Assembly: GCA_943370215.1 (NCBI GenBank)
Contig: CALRQC020000022.1
Location: 1-64,000 of the forward strand
Direction of reading: 5' to 3'
From: Niveispirillum sp943370215
GTDB taxonomy: Bacteria; Pseudomonadota; Alphaproteobacteria; Azospirillales; Azospirillaceae
DNA: 64,000 nt
Shown here one piece after another: positions 54,629 to 63,965 of this stretch (position 1 is its first letter; the number at the start of each line of letters is the position of its first letter). A program made the translations under genes and the position numbers. A model generated the notes under the pieces. The model made no database searches, was not told where the DNA came from, and saw only the letters and a program-made list of their open reading frames with translations.

Positions 54629-55364
54629 TGTTTGGGTCGTCTGACAGGCTGGGGTAGCGGGCAAGAATCGCGGCATAGGTTCCATTTTCCCGGATCCGGC
54701 GCAGCCCTTCATTGAAACGGGCTGCCTGGGCCGGATCGCGGAAGCCGGCGCTGTAGGGGTTTGGCTGGAACAGCCAATGTTCCGTCACGGGCGTCGGCCC
54801 CAGGTGATGCCGCAAAATGCGGGCATCGGCGATCAGCACATCATAGCGTTCATAAAGCAGGCCGGCCGCTTGCAGGGCCTGTTTCGGCTCCTCCCGATAA
54901 AAGGGGCAGCCAGCGACGGCAGCGGCGAATTCCGGCCCCAGTGTCTGGGTGGCGCGCTGGAAAGCCAGCACCCGGTAACGATGGAGATCCTCTACCCGCT
55001 CCAGTTTTATCCGTCGCTCGGTCAGGCTCATGGCGACGTTCTGGTAGGTGAGATAGCTGTCGGTCAGGGTGATGCCCTCCGGCGGCGGGCCAACCACCGG
55101 GGCGAACGCCTCCACTGCCTTGCCGTCGGCTGCTACGGCCAGTCTGGTATTTGACCCCAGATAGGGCCGCACTTCCATGCCGGCCGCCTGCATGGCGGCC
55201 TGGATGATTTCATATTCCAGGCCGGACAAGCGGCCATCGGGCTGACTCTCCACCATCGGTGCCGCTTCCCGCAGACCAAAGCGCACCGGTTCCGCCGATG
55301 CTGCAGCAAAAAGGCAGGATAAGACCCCCAACATCATCGGTGCCAGCAGCCAGGATCGTGTCAT
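54621..55364 (-). CDS. Periplasmic solute-binding protein, family 3-like
   Basis: A 247-residue exported protein with signal peptide ending AAASA. It has the fold signature of bacterial extracellular solute-binding family 3: VRFGLREAAPMVESQPDGRLSGLEYEIIQAAMQAAGMEV at the mature N-terminus, SYLTYQNVAMSL in the middle, and RFNEGLRRIRENGTYAAILARYP at the end. Members bind amino acids or other polar compounds. No permease or ATPase is adjacent, so it could be an orphan binding protein or a sensor-type relative. Confidence 0.84.
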   Translation of the reverse strand: MTRSWLLAPMMLGVLSCLFAAASAEPVRFGLREAAPMVESQPDGRLSGLEYEIIQAAMQAAGMEVRPYLGSNTRLAVAADGKAVEAFAPVVGPPPEGITLTDSYLTYQNVAMSLTERRIKLERVEDLHRYRVLAFQRATQTLGPEFAAAVAGCPFYREEPKQALQAAGLLYERYDVLIADARILRHHLGPTPVTEHWLFQPNPYSAGFRDPAQAARFNEGLRRIRENGTYAAILARYPSLSDDPNIN

Positions 55365-55467
55365 GCACCTGCCTTTCCATGTTAGATGCCAGTCTCGGCA
55401 GCTTCACTGCCAAGTATCGACAATCATCATGCGGCAATCTTGCCCCTCCGTCCCGTCTGTGCTGCGA

Positions 55468-57075
55468 TCAGAGGGATAGGAATTTGGCAGGATGCAGGTC
55501 CAGCGGGTTGTCCACCCAGCCTTTCAGGGTGGGGCTGACCAGGCGGCGGCTGGATTGCCGCATGATCGGGATCATTGGCATATCGGCCATGGCGATGGTT
55601 TCCGCTGCGGCCAGGGCGGCCCGGAACCCGTCCAGTTCCAGGCTGGTATCCACCTTGTCCATCGCCTGATCGAATACCGGATTGCGATATCCCGGCCCCA
55701 GGGCCTCGGCGCGGGAACGCAGAAGGTTGAGATATTCGGTCACCAACCCGACAGCCCAGGAGATACGGGCGAAATCCGGATAGGAATGTTCCTTCATCCG
55801 GCTGACCACCACCTTGAATTCCTGGTTGGAGAGCGTGGTCTTCACGCCCAGCACCTGTTGCCACATGGCGGCCACGGCCACGGCCACCTGCCGGTTCAAC
55901 TCGTTGGTATTGTAGAGCAGTTCGATGGGCGGCAGTGTCTGGCCACCGGGGCCATAACCAGCCTCGGCGAACAGGCGGCGGGAGAGGGCCACCCGGTCAC
56001 CATCACTCAGCCGGGCCCAATCCGGTTCGGGCGGTTGATAACCAACCAGCCCCTGCGGTGTCATGCTGTAGGCGGGAGGTTCATTCCCCCTGGCAATCTT
56101 CTCCACAATGGTTTTGCGGTCGATGGCGATCGCCAGGGCCAGCCGTAGTTTGGCATTCTCCTTCCAGGGCGCACGGGTCAGGTTGGGCACCAGGAAGAAG
56201 GTGGCGGCGCGGGGGGCCAGCCGCAGACTGTCGGCCAGATTGCTCCGGGCCCAGTCCAGTTGGGTGGGCGGCACCTCCTTGGTGGCCACCAGTTCCCCGC
56301 TGCGGAACCGCTTCATCTCCGTCTGCAGATCCTCGGTGACATGGTAATTCACCGCATGGGCGGTGACATGCGCGGCACCGTGGTAATGCGGGTTGCGTTT
56401 CAGGGCATAATGGCTCTGTGGAACGGCGGCATCCAGGATGAAGGCACCGTTGCTCACCAGCTTGCCCGGCTGCGGGAAACTGTCGCCATGCTTTTCAACA
56501 GAGGCGCGGTGCAGGGGGCTGAGAACCCAATAGGCGGTGTAGACGGTCAGGTCCGGTTTGGGATGCTCCAGCAGCACCTCCAGCCCGTAGGGGCCAAGGG
56601 TGCGCACGCCCAGTTCCACCGCCGGCTTTTCCCCCCGCATGATCGGCATGGCGTTGCGGATGGGGGCGATCCATTCCGGCAGCCCCAGCCGGGTGGCAGG
56701 GGTGACGGCGCGGCGCCAGGCGAAAACGAAATCATCGGCGGTCACGGGGCTGCCATCAGACCATTTCGCATCCGGGCGCAGGGTGAAGGTCCAGGTCAGA
56801 CCGTCGGCGCTGGTTTTCCACGATGTCGCAACACCGGGAACCACATTGCCAGCCGCGTCGAAACTGGTCAGCCCCTCCCACAGCTCCACGAACAGGGCAC
56901 CGGCCACGACAGTGGTGGAACGGTGCGGGTCGGCCGTGTCGATATCGGGGCCAAGCCCGATATTCAGCACCATTTCCGTTGCCGTTTCCGCCTGGGCGGT
57001 TCCGACCGGCAGGCCAAGGGCCAATGCCAGAGAAAGGCCTTTGCCCATGATTGAGCGCCGCGTGATGCTGGTCAT
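55468..57075 (-). CDS. Peptide/oligopeptide ABC transporter binding protein
   Basis: A 535-residue periplasmic family 5 binding protein (OppA/MppA type). A signal with twin-arginine-like start (ITRRSIMGKGLSLALAL) ends near GTAQAE. The mature protein shows LNIGLGPDIDTADPHRSTT, LWEGLTSFDAAGNVVPGVATSWKTSADGLTWTFTLRPDAKWSDGSPVTADDFVFAWRR (the family signature), and DRKTIVEKIARGN. Length is typical for oligopeptide-binding proteins. The start is the ATG at 57075. No permease or ATPase genes lie nearby, so it probably serves a transporter encoded elsewhere. Confidence 0.93.
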   Translation of the reverse strand: MTSITRRSIMGKGLSLALALGLPVGTAQAETATEMVLNIGLGPDIDTADPHRSTTVVAGALFVELWEGLTSFDAAGNVVPGVATSWKTSADGLTWTFTLRPDAKWSDGSPVTADDFVFAWRRAVTPATRLGLPEWIAPIRNAMPIMRGEKPAVELGVRTLGPYGLEVLLEHPKPDLTVYTAYWVLSPLHRASVEKHGDSFPQPGKLVSNGAFILDAAVPQSHYALKRNPHYHGAAHVTAHAVNYHVTEDLQTEMKRFRSGELVATKEVPPTQLDWARSNLADSLRLAPRAATFFLVPNLTRAPWKENAKLRLALAIAIDRKTIVEKIARGNEPPAYSMTPQGLVGYQPPEPDWARLSDGDRVALSRRLFAEAGYGPGGQTLPPIELLYNTNELNRQVAVAVAAMWQQVLGVKTTLSNQEFKVVVSRMKEHSYPDFARISWAVGLVTEYLNLLRSRAEALGPGYRNPVFDQAMDKVDTSLELDGFRAALAAAETIAMADMPMIPIMRQSSRRLVSPTLKGWVDNPLDLHPAKFLSL

Positions 57076-57294
57076 GAGGGTTGCATCGTCTCCCTGTTTG
57101 CGCAATCGGATACACAGACTGTACGGTGGCGGGGCCGCTGTCCATCCTCAATCCAGATCGAAATAGTGCCGCGCCTGTGCCCTTGCTGCGCCATAAAGCC
57201 ACGTGACATTGATGATCTATCCGGCAATGGCCGGAAAGACAGCATGGCGGGAGGGGGAGCTGGTGGATCGTTACGGTCCGGTCGGCCCCTTGGA

Positions 57295-57993
57295 ATGAAG
57301 ATGAAGAAGATAGTTGCGATTGCCCTTGGGCTGGCAAGCATGGCGTGGTCCGCGACGGCCCTGGCCGGGGCTGTGACGCTTTATGCCGAACCGGACTTCC
57401 GTGGTGATCGCATCACCATTCGCGACGATGTCGATTCGCTGGCCAAGATTCCGCCTTGGAACGATCGTGCGCGTTCCGTCATCGTCCATTCCGGTGTCTG
57501 GGAAATTTGCAAGGACAAGCGCTACGACCATTGCCAGACCTTTGCCGGCGGTGCCCACATTGCCAATACGGCAGAGGTGAAGAACCTGCGCGGCGGCATC
57601 AGCTCCCTGCGGGAGGTGCAGGATAATTGGCGCGACGGGCGTGATCGGGATTGGGATGATCGCCGCTGGGGCGACCGGCGTTGGGATGATGATGATCGCC
57701 GTCCGGGCTGGGGCCGGCGCGACCCGTGGGAGGATAACCGCCGGCCGGATCAGCGCACCAATGACGGCATCATCTGGGACAATCGCGGGAATCAGGGTCG
57801 GGGCGATCAATGGGATGCCAGCCCCAACCCCACCAATAACTGCCAGCGCGAGGTGCAGAAAGCCTTCATCCAGCGCTATGGTTTGAGTGGTAGTTCGCGC
57901 TTCAGTGGCAACGACTATCAAGGGACCATCTGGTGGGAAGGCCAGTCCTGGAACTATCGTTGCAGCGGTGGTCAGATCAATATCTGGCAGTGA
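57295..57993 (+). CDS. Secreted beta/gamma-crystallin-like protein
   Basis: A 232-residue exported protein; the signal peptide MKMKKIVAIALGLASMAWSATALAG is followed by a beta/gamma-crystallin motif (VTLYAEPDFRGDRITIRDDVDSL) and its second half (GGISSLREV), about residues 26-107. Such domains often bind calcium. A strongly charged Asp/Arg/Trp-rich low-complexity linker (DDRRWGDRRWDDDDRRPGW) follows. A compact C-terminal domain ends the protein (NNCQREVQKAFIQRYGLSGSSRFSGNDYQGTIWWEGQSWNYRCSGGQINIW) with a Cys pair. The start is ATG 57295; ATG 57301 is equally possible. Confidence 0.82.
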   Translation: MKMKKIVAIALGLASMAWSATALAGAVTLYAEPDFRGDRITIRDDVDSLAKIPPWNDRARSVIVHSGVWEICKDKRYDHCQTFAGGAHIANTAEVKNLRGGISSLREVQDNWRDGRDRDWDDRRWGDRRWDDDDRRPGWGRRDPWEDNRRPDQRTNDGIIWDNRGNQGRGDQWDASPNPTNNCQREVQKAFIQRYGLSGSSRFSGNDYQGTIWWEGQSWNYRCSGGQINIWQ

Positions 57994-58004
57994 CGTCGAC
58001 GAAT

Positions 58005-58034
58005 GGCCGGCGGTGAAGCGGTTCACCGCCGGCC
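58005..58034. terminator. Convergent hairpin between crystallin gene and mutL
   Basis: A perfect 13-bp inverted repeat, ggccggcggtgaa/ttcaccgccggcc with a 4-nt loop, includes the mutL stop codon and lies 12 bases after the crystallin-like gene. No T-run is seen, so it may act in both directions or protect RNA ends. Confidence 0.7.
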
Positions 58035-59906
58035 GAACAGCCGCTCGATATCGCCCAGTTTCAGTTCCACATAGGTGGGGCGGCCATGGTTGCATTGGCC
58101 GCTATGGGGTGTGGCTTCCATCTGGCGCAGCAGGGCGTTCATTTCGTCCACATTCATCGGCCGGCCTGCGCGCACGCTGCCATGGCAGGCCATGCGTGAA
58201 CAGATGGCTTCCAGCTTTTCCTTCAGCGCATGGGCGTCGCCCAGTTCGGCCAACTCGTCGGCAATATCCTTGATTAGGCCGCGCACGTCAGCACGCGCGC
58301 CCAGCATGGCCGGCACTTCGCGCACTACCACCGCTCCCGACCCGAAGGTTTCCAAAATCAGGCCCATCTCCGCCAGTTCGGCCGCGCGTTCGCCCACCCG
58401 GTCGGCATCGGCCGGGTCCAGCTCCACCACCTCCGGGATCAGCAGCATCTGGCGCTTTACCCCCGCGCCCAGCATGTCCTGCTTCATCCGCTCATAGACC
58501 AGCCGTTCATGGGCGGCGTGCTGGTCGACGATGATGATGCCATTTTCCGTCTGCGCCACGATATAGGTGGCGTGTAACTGCGCCCGTGCAGCGCCCAAGG
58601 GAAATTGGCTGGCTGGGGGCGGCGCGTCTTCCGTCACCACCTCATTGCGGGCGGCAGGGGCGAAGCTGGGATCTGCTGCCGCCATTGGCTGGGGCAGGGG
58701 GGCCTGAAAGCGCCAGCTTGCCTCCGCCAGTTCGCGTGCAAGCGGCGGCGGGGCGTGGTGCTGATATTGACCGGGGAAGGGGGGGGCCGGTACCGCCCCG
58801 GATGCAGGCCGGGCCGGTGGTTCCCATAACAGGCTGGTCTGCGGGGCGACACGCGGGGTCAGGCTGGCCAGCGTGTCGGCGGCCACCGTGGTGCTGGCGC
58901 GGTGGCCGGCGGCGGCCAGCGCATGTTTCAAGGCCCCGACGATCAGGCCGCGCACCAGGGCCTGGTCGCGGAACCGCACCTCCGTCTTGGCCGGATGCAC
59001 ATTCACATCCACCTCATGCGGGTCCAGTTCCAGGAACAGGGCCAGCACCGGGTGACGGTCGCGGGCCAGGAAATCGGCATAGGCACCGCGCACGGCCCCC
59101 ACCACCAGCCGATCCTTCACCGGCCGGCCATTGACGAACAGATATTGCCCGGCCGCCGTCGGCTTGTTGTAGGTGGGCAGGCCGATATGGCCGGTCAGCC
59201 GCACGCCCGCGCGTTCGGCATTGACCGGAATGGCATTTTCCTGAAATTCCCGCCCCAGCACGGCCCCCAGCCGCAGCAGCCTGGCCTGTTCGGCCTCCCC
59301 CGTGCTGGCGGCCAGCCGCACCGGCGTGCGCCCCTCATCATTCACGGTGAAGGCGACATGGGGGTGCGCCATGGCCAGCCGTTCCACGATATCAATGGCG
59401 TGCTGGCTTTCGGTGCGGCTGCCTTTCAGGAATTTCAACCGGGCCGGCGTGGCGAAGAACAGGTCGCGCACCTCCACCCGCGTGCCCGTGCCGCCCGGCG
59501 CCGGGCCGACCGGCCCCTTGGCCCCGCCTTCCACCTGGATGATGCTGGCATGGTCGGCATCGGCGGTGCGGCTGGTGATGGACAGGCGGCTGACGGCACC
59601 GATGGAGGGCAGTGCCTCCCCCCGGAAGCCCAGGGTGCGGATATCGGTCAGGTCGCCATCGGGCAGTTTGGAGGTGGCATGGCGTTCCACCGCCAATTCC
59701 AACTGCTCCGGCACCATGCCGATACCATCATCCACCACCGACAGCAGCGCCTTGCCGCCATCGCGCAGGGTGACGTCGATGCGTCGCGCGCCGGCATCCA
59801 GCGCGTTCTCCACCAGCTCCTTCACGGCGGCGGCAGGGCGCTCCACCACCTCACCGGCGGCGATCTGGTTGACAAGCGTATCGGGCAGGCGGCGGATGAT
59901 CGGCAT
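58023..59906 (-). CDS. mutL: DNA mismatch repair protein MutL
   Basis: A 627-residue GHKL ATPase that couples MutS mismatch recognition to repair. N-terminal motifs: IAAGEVVERPAAAVKELVENALDAGA (residues 15-40, catalytic Glu33 and Asn34), DDGIGM, and GFRGEALPSIGAVSRL. The C-terminal dimerisation domain holds the metal-dependent nicking endonuclease motif DQHAAHERLVYE from residue 461. This fits the methyl-independent repair used by bacteria lacking MutH. A Pro/Ala-rich linker joins the domains. Confidence 0.97.
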   Translation of the reverse strand: MPIIRRLPDTLVNQIAAGEVVERPAAAVKELVENALDAGARRIDVTLRDGGKALLSVVDDGIGMVPEQLELAVERHATSKLPDGDLTDIRTLGFRGEALPSIGAVSRLSITSRTADADHASIIQVEGGAKGPVGPAPGGTGTRVEVRDLFFATPARLKFLKGSRTESQHAIDIVERLAMAHPHVAFTVNDEGRTPVRLAASTGEAEQARLLRLGAVLGREFQENAIPVNAERAGVRLTGHIGLPTYNKPTAAGQYLFVNGRPVKDRLVVGAVRGAYADFLARDRHPVLALFLELDPHEVDVNVHPAKTEVRFRDQALVRGLIVGALKHALAAAGHRASTTVAADTLASLTPRVAPQTSLLWEPPARPASGAVPAPPFPGQYQHHAPPPLARELAEASWRFQAPLPQPMAAADPSFAPAARNEVVTEDAPPPASQFPLGAARAQLHATYIVAQTENGIIIVDQHAAHERLVYERMKQDMLGAGVKRQMLLIPEVVELDPADADRVGERAAELAEMGLILETFGSGAVVVREVPAMLGARADVRGLIKDIADELAELGDAHALKEKLEAICSRMACHGSVRAGRPMNVDEMNALLRQMEATPHSGQCNHGRPTYVELKLGDIERLFGRR

Positions 59907-59957
59907 GACCCTGGTGATAGCACCGATGGGGGCTGGCCGCCAAGCCGGCTACAATAT

Positions 59958-61337
59958 CTATCCGTTCGGGGTGGGTGCCGCGACGCCCAGTTTGCCGCGC
60001 AGCACGGCGGCTGTATCCACCATGCCAAGCCCCTCGCACAGTTTCAGCACCGGGCCGAGGCAGGATTGCAAACCCTGGCGGGAGCGGGGGGAGACCTCGT
60101 GACTGCGCAGATAGCGGTCGATCTCATAAAGGGCCTTGCCGCCCAGTTCTGCCGCCAATGGGGCGATACGGCCAGTGGGATCGTTTACCTGCAACCGGGC
60201 CAGCAGCGGGGCCAGGGGGGTGGAGAGGATGGGAAGCACCTCTTGCGCCCGCTCCCGCTGCATTCCGTCACCATGCAGCACATCCAGCAGATCTTCCAGA
60301 TACGCAGCGCACAGACGGGCGACATAATCGGGGGACAGCCGCTGGGCCGGTAATGCGGAAAGACGCTGTCCCTCTGGCCGGTCCGGTGCCAGCAGGGGCA
60401 GCCGGTGCAGCCTGTCCATGAACAGCTCCATGCTGGTCAGCCTCTCTGCCATTGTCTGCAAGGCACCGACCGCCTGTAGCCGCGGGGGGATGGCCAGGGC
60501 GGCGGCAATTTCCTGTAACTGCTGCTCCAGCCGATGGCGCAACCAGCGCATGGCCAGACAATTGGCATCTTCCAGCCGTTCGAAATAGAAGGGGAAGGCA
60601 TCGATGACATGGGTGGGATCGGCACTGATGCTGAACAGGTACAGCAAATAAAGATCAAACTGGTCTTCCAGCAATTCCAGCAAGGTGAACCAGTTGCTGC
60701 ACAGGCGGAGCGCCTCCACCCCCGGCACGCGCCGTACCAGGGGAGCCTGCTGGAAATAGCGCACATTGGGCATGACCAGCCGGTGCCACTTCATGACCCG
60801 GGCGATGAATCCCAGTATTTCGGTTTCTGCCGCATTCAGGCCCAGCCGCTCCGGCAGATCGGGGGTGTTGTTGAAGAAATAGGCGGCCAGATCGGCGATC
60901 CCGGTGGAAACCTGGTCCAGGCTGATCTGGTCGCCATCGAAGCAGGCCAACGCGTGCTGTCGCTTCAACTGCTCCACCGGTTCGGGATGGGTGCCTTCCA
61001 GCGCCAGCCAGAGCGGGGTCAATAGCCGGCGGGGCACCAGCCAGCAGGCAGAGCCCGCTTCGGGATGATTGACCAGAAAGCGTTCCAGCGGCCGCCAGCA
61101 CAGCCGTTCCACCGACCCGACACGGGCTGGACGCGCCTGGCGCAGCCAGGGGCGCAGCACGTTTAGCAGGTCGGGGGGCGCGCCTTCCAGAATGGCCTGA
61201 AACTCCAGCGACCGCGCCAGATGCAACAGGTCGGTGCCGGTCATTTCCCGCAGACAGCGCCGCTGTGCTTCCACCCCCGCCGCTTGGCGTAAGGCATGGA
61301 GGCGGGAGAAGGAAGGGGACGGGCTGTCCGCGTTCAT
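59958..61337 (-). CDS. 459-residue protein, unrecognised
   Basis: I do not recognise this protein. It is mostly alpha-helical, Leu- and Arg-rich, with no signal peptide or membrane segment. Notable stretches are SVERLCWRPLERFLVNHPEAG near residue 77, a hydrophobic aromatic region LLEDQFDLYLLYLFSISADPTHVIDAFPFYFERLEDANCLAMRWLRHRLEQQLQEIA near 220, and a C-terminal helical part ending GLGMVDTAAVLRGKLG. A length of about 460 with helical-repeat character suggests a protein-interaction role. ATG 61337 has AAGG upstream. It lies between mutL and the penicillin-binding protein gene on the same strand. Confidence 0.8.
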   Translation of the reverse strand: MNADSPSPSFSRLHALRQAAGVEAQRRCLREMTGTDLLHLARSLEFQAILEGAPPDLLNVLRPWLRQARPARVGSVERLCWRPLERFLVNHPEAGSACWLVPRRLLTPLWLALEGTHPEPVEQLKRQHALACFDGDQISLDQVSTGIADLAAYFFNNTPDLPERLGLNAAETEILGFIARVMKWHRLVMPNVRYFQQAPLVRRVPGVEALRLCSNWFTLLELLEDQFDLYLLYLFSISADPTHVIDAFPFYFERLEDANCLAMRWLRHRLEQQLQEIAAALAIPPRLQAVGALQTMAERLTSMELFMDRLHRLPLLAPDRPEGQRLSALPAQRLSPDYVARLCAAYLEDLLDVLHGDGMQRERAQEVLPILSTPLAPLLARLQVNDPTGRIAPLAAELGGKALYEIDRYLRSHEVSPRSRQGLQSCLGPVLKLCEGLGMVDTAAVLRGKLGVAAPTPNG

Positions 61338-61424
61338 CCATGGCCTTATCGCTGATGACATAAACAGCGTAACAGCAGAAATAGCGGCGTGCCGATAGGC
61401 CGCCGCTACCCCCATGGATAGGGA

Positions 61425-63965
61425 TCAGTATACCCCGCCCGTACCAGTGCCGATGCTGGGCGGTGGCTGGCTGCCTGGCACCGGCTGCCCGGCGGAGGAC
61501 ACGAAGCCGGCGCCATTGTCGCCGCCATCCAGCACGCCCTGGCCATCATTGGGTTCAGTCCCGGGGATGAAACCTTCCCAGATGGCGTTGCGCGTGCCCG
61601 GCGGCACCGGCTTACCGGTTTCCGGATCGACACGGACCAGTTGCAGCCCCGGCGGCACCCGGAAGGGGATGGCCGGCTGGTCTTTCAAGGCCACCGTCAT
61701 GAAGTCCTTGAAGATCGGCACGGCCACGCTGCCGCCGGTTTCATGATCGCCCAGCGAGCGTGGCTGGTCATAGCCGACGAAGACACCGACGGCCAGGTCG
61801 GGGGAGAAGCCAACAAACCAGGCGTCCATGCTGTCATTGGTGGTCCCGGTCTTGCCAGCCAGCGGCTTGCCGATCTCCCGCAGCTTGGTGGCCGTGCCGC
61901 GCTGCACCACGCCTTCCAGCATGGAGACGACCTGATAGATGGTACGCGGATCATCCACCTGCTCCCGGTTATCCGGAACCTGTGGCACCTGATCGGGGCT
62001 GACCGATACCGTCTCGGCCACCGGAGCGGGGGCCACCTGGGGTACGGGGACTGTACCGGGGGTACCTGTTGCGGGGGGGGCGGGTGGTGTCAGCACCATC
62101 TGGCAACCGACACAGGGCCGATTGTCATGGCGGAAAACGGTCTTGCCGGTGCGGTCCTGCACCCGGTCGATAAAGCTCGGCTCAATCTTGCGACCGCCAT
62201 TGACCAGCATGGCATAGGCCGTGGTCATGCGCATCACCGTCGTCTCTCCCGCCCCCAGCGACATGGAAAGCTGAGCCGGCAGATTGTCATAGATGCCGAA
62301 TCGGCGGGCCGTCTCCACCACCGGGTCCATGCCGATATATTGGGCCAGCCGCACCGTCATGACGTTGCGGGATTTCTCGATCCCGACACGCAACGGGGTC
62401 GGGCCATAGAACTTGTCGGAATAGTTGGCCGGCTTCCATTTGCCGAGGCCACCGCCCTGGTCCAGGGCAAAAGGCGCGTCCAGCACCAGGGTTGACGGGG
62501 TGAAACCATGGTCCAGCGCCGTCAAATAGACGAACGGCTTGAAAGAGGAACCGGGTTGACGCATGGCCTGGGTGGCGCGGTTGAATACGCTGATGCGGGC
62601 GCTGAACCCGCCGGACATGGCCAGCACGCGGCCGGTATGCGGGTCCATCGCCATGATGGCGCCCTGCACCTCCGGGATCTGTCGCAAGGCGAATTGGTCG
62701 GCCTTGTCGCCCTTGGTCCCGGCCAGCGACTCCACGAACACCACCTCTCCGGGTGACAGCGCGTCCGACGCCTTGGCGATGCTGGGGCCGACAATGCGGC
62801 CCTTGTCGGACTTGCGGGCCCATTTCAGTTCGGACAGCGGGATGCGGCCCTGGCGGCCATCGATCAGCCCGACGGCGACGGCATCGTCAGCCGTTTTCAG
62901 CACCACGGCCAGATCCCAGTCCTCCCCGCCGGGCGGGGTACGGACCTCCTCAAGCTTTTCCTGCCAATTGTCCAGACCGTCCAGCCGGCTGATCGGCCCG
63001 CGCCAGCCATCGCGCCGGTCATAGGCCATCAGCCCGTCACGCAGCGCGTTGGAGGCGGCGGCCTGCAGGGTTGGGTCCAGCGTGGTGCGCACCGACAGGC
63101 CGCCGGCATAAAGCGTCTGCTCCCCATAGAGCTTGGCCAGTTCGCGGCGCACCTCTTCGATGAAGTAATCGGCGCGGACCTGATTGTCGCCGGCGCGGTC
63201 GGCGAAATTCAGCGGCTCCTGCCGGGCGGCCTCGGCCTCTGCCGCGGTGATGTAGCCATCCTCTTCCATGCGGCCCAGCACATAATTGCGCCGGGCGATG
63301 GCGGCATCGCGGTGGCGTTCGCGGTAATAGCGATCGGGCGCCTTGGGCAGGGAGGCGAGGAAGGCCGCCTCGGCAATTGTCAACTCATCCAAGGACTTGT
63401 TGAAATAGTTGAGTGCGGCGGCCCCCACGCCATAGGCGCGGTTGCCCAGGAAAATCTCATTCATATAAAGCTCAAGGATCTGATCCTTGGTCATCGCATC
63501 CTCGATGCGGCTGGCCAGAATCGCTTCCTTGATCTTGCGAACGTAGGAGACCTCGTTCGTCAGCAGGAAAACGCGCGTCACCTGCTGGGTGATGGTGGAC
63601 GCGCCGATGGGGCGGCGGCCGGAGCCGAGATTCTTCAGGTTCTGCAACTGGGCGCGCAGCACGGCCAGCCAGTCCACCCCGTGATGGGTGAAGAAATTCT
63701 GGTCTTCGGCAGAAACGAAGGCGTGGACCACCCGCTTGGGCACCGAGGCGATGGGCACGAAAACGCGGCGTTCACTGGCAAATTCTGCCACCAGCCGCCC
63801 GTCACCGGCATGAACGCGGGTGGCAACCGAGGGTGTGTAATTGGCCAATGTCGTATGGTCGGGCAAATCCTTGCTGTAGCGGATATAGCCCAGCACGCCG
63901 ATCCCGACACCGACCGCCGCCAGCGCCACACCACCGACCAGCCCGGCCTTGACCCATCTGTTCAT
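61425..63965 (-). CDS. mrcA: Penicillin-binding protein 1A
   Basis: An 846-residue bifunctional class A penicillin-binding protein that polymerises and cross-links peptidoglycan. One N-terminal membrane anchor (residues 7-27) precedes the glycosyltransferase domain, with catalytic Glu87 in AEDQNFFTHHGVDW and GASTITQQV. The transpeptidase domain has Ser473-Lys476 (SSFK), SRN at 532-534 and KTGTT at 705-709. An OB-like region lies between the two. A Pro/Val-rich insert (VPVPQVAPAPVAETVSVS) sits between the SxN and KTG motifs. The C-terminus is Gly/Pro-rich. ATG 63965 was chosen for the short polar leader before the anchor. Confidence 0.96.
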   Translation of the reverse strand: MNRWVKAGLVGGVALAAVGVGIGVLGYIRYSKDLPDHTTLANYTPSVATRVHAGDGRLVAEFASERRVFVPIASVPKRVVHAFVSAEDQNFFTHHGVDWLAVLRAQLQNLKNLGSGRRPIGASTITQQVTRVFLLTNEVSYVRKIKEAILASRIEDAMTKDQILELYMNEIFLGNRAYGVGAAALNYFNKSLDELTIAEAAFLASLPKAPDRYYRERHRDAAIARRNYVLGRMEEDGYITAAEAEAARQEPLNFADRAGDNQVRADYFIEEVRRELAKLYGEQTLYAGGLSVRTTLDPTLQAAASNALRDGLMAYDRRDGWRGPISRLDGLDNWQEKLEEVRTPPGGEDWDLAVVLKTADDAVAVGLIDGRQGRIPLSELKWARKSDKGRIVGPSIAKASDALSPGEVVFVESLAGTKGDKADQFALRQIPEVQGAIMAMDPHTGRVLAMSGGFSARISVFNRATQAMRQPGSSFKPFVYLTALDHGFTPSTLVLDAPFALDQGGGLGKWKPANYSDKFYGPTPLRVGIEKSRNVMTVRLAQYIGMDPVVETARRFGIYDNLPAQLSMSLGAGETTVMRMTTAYAMLVNGGRKIEPSFIDRVQDRTGKTVFRHDNRPCVGCQMVLTPPAPPATGTPGTVPVPQVAPAPVAETVSVSPDQVPQVPDNREQVDDPRTIYQVVSMLEGVVQRGTATKLREIGKPLAGKTGTTNDSMDAWFVGFSPDLAVGVFVGYDQPRSLGDHETGGSVAVPIFKDFMTVALKDQPAIPFRVPPGLQLVRVDPETGKPVPPGTRNAIWEGFIPGTEPNDGQGVLDGGDNGAGFVSSAGQPVPGSQPPPSIGTGTGGVY

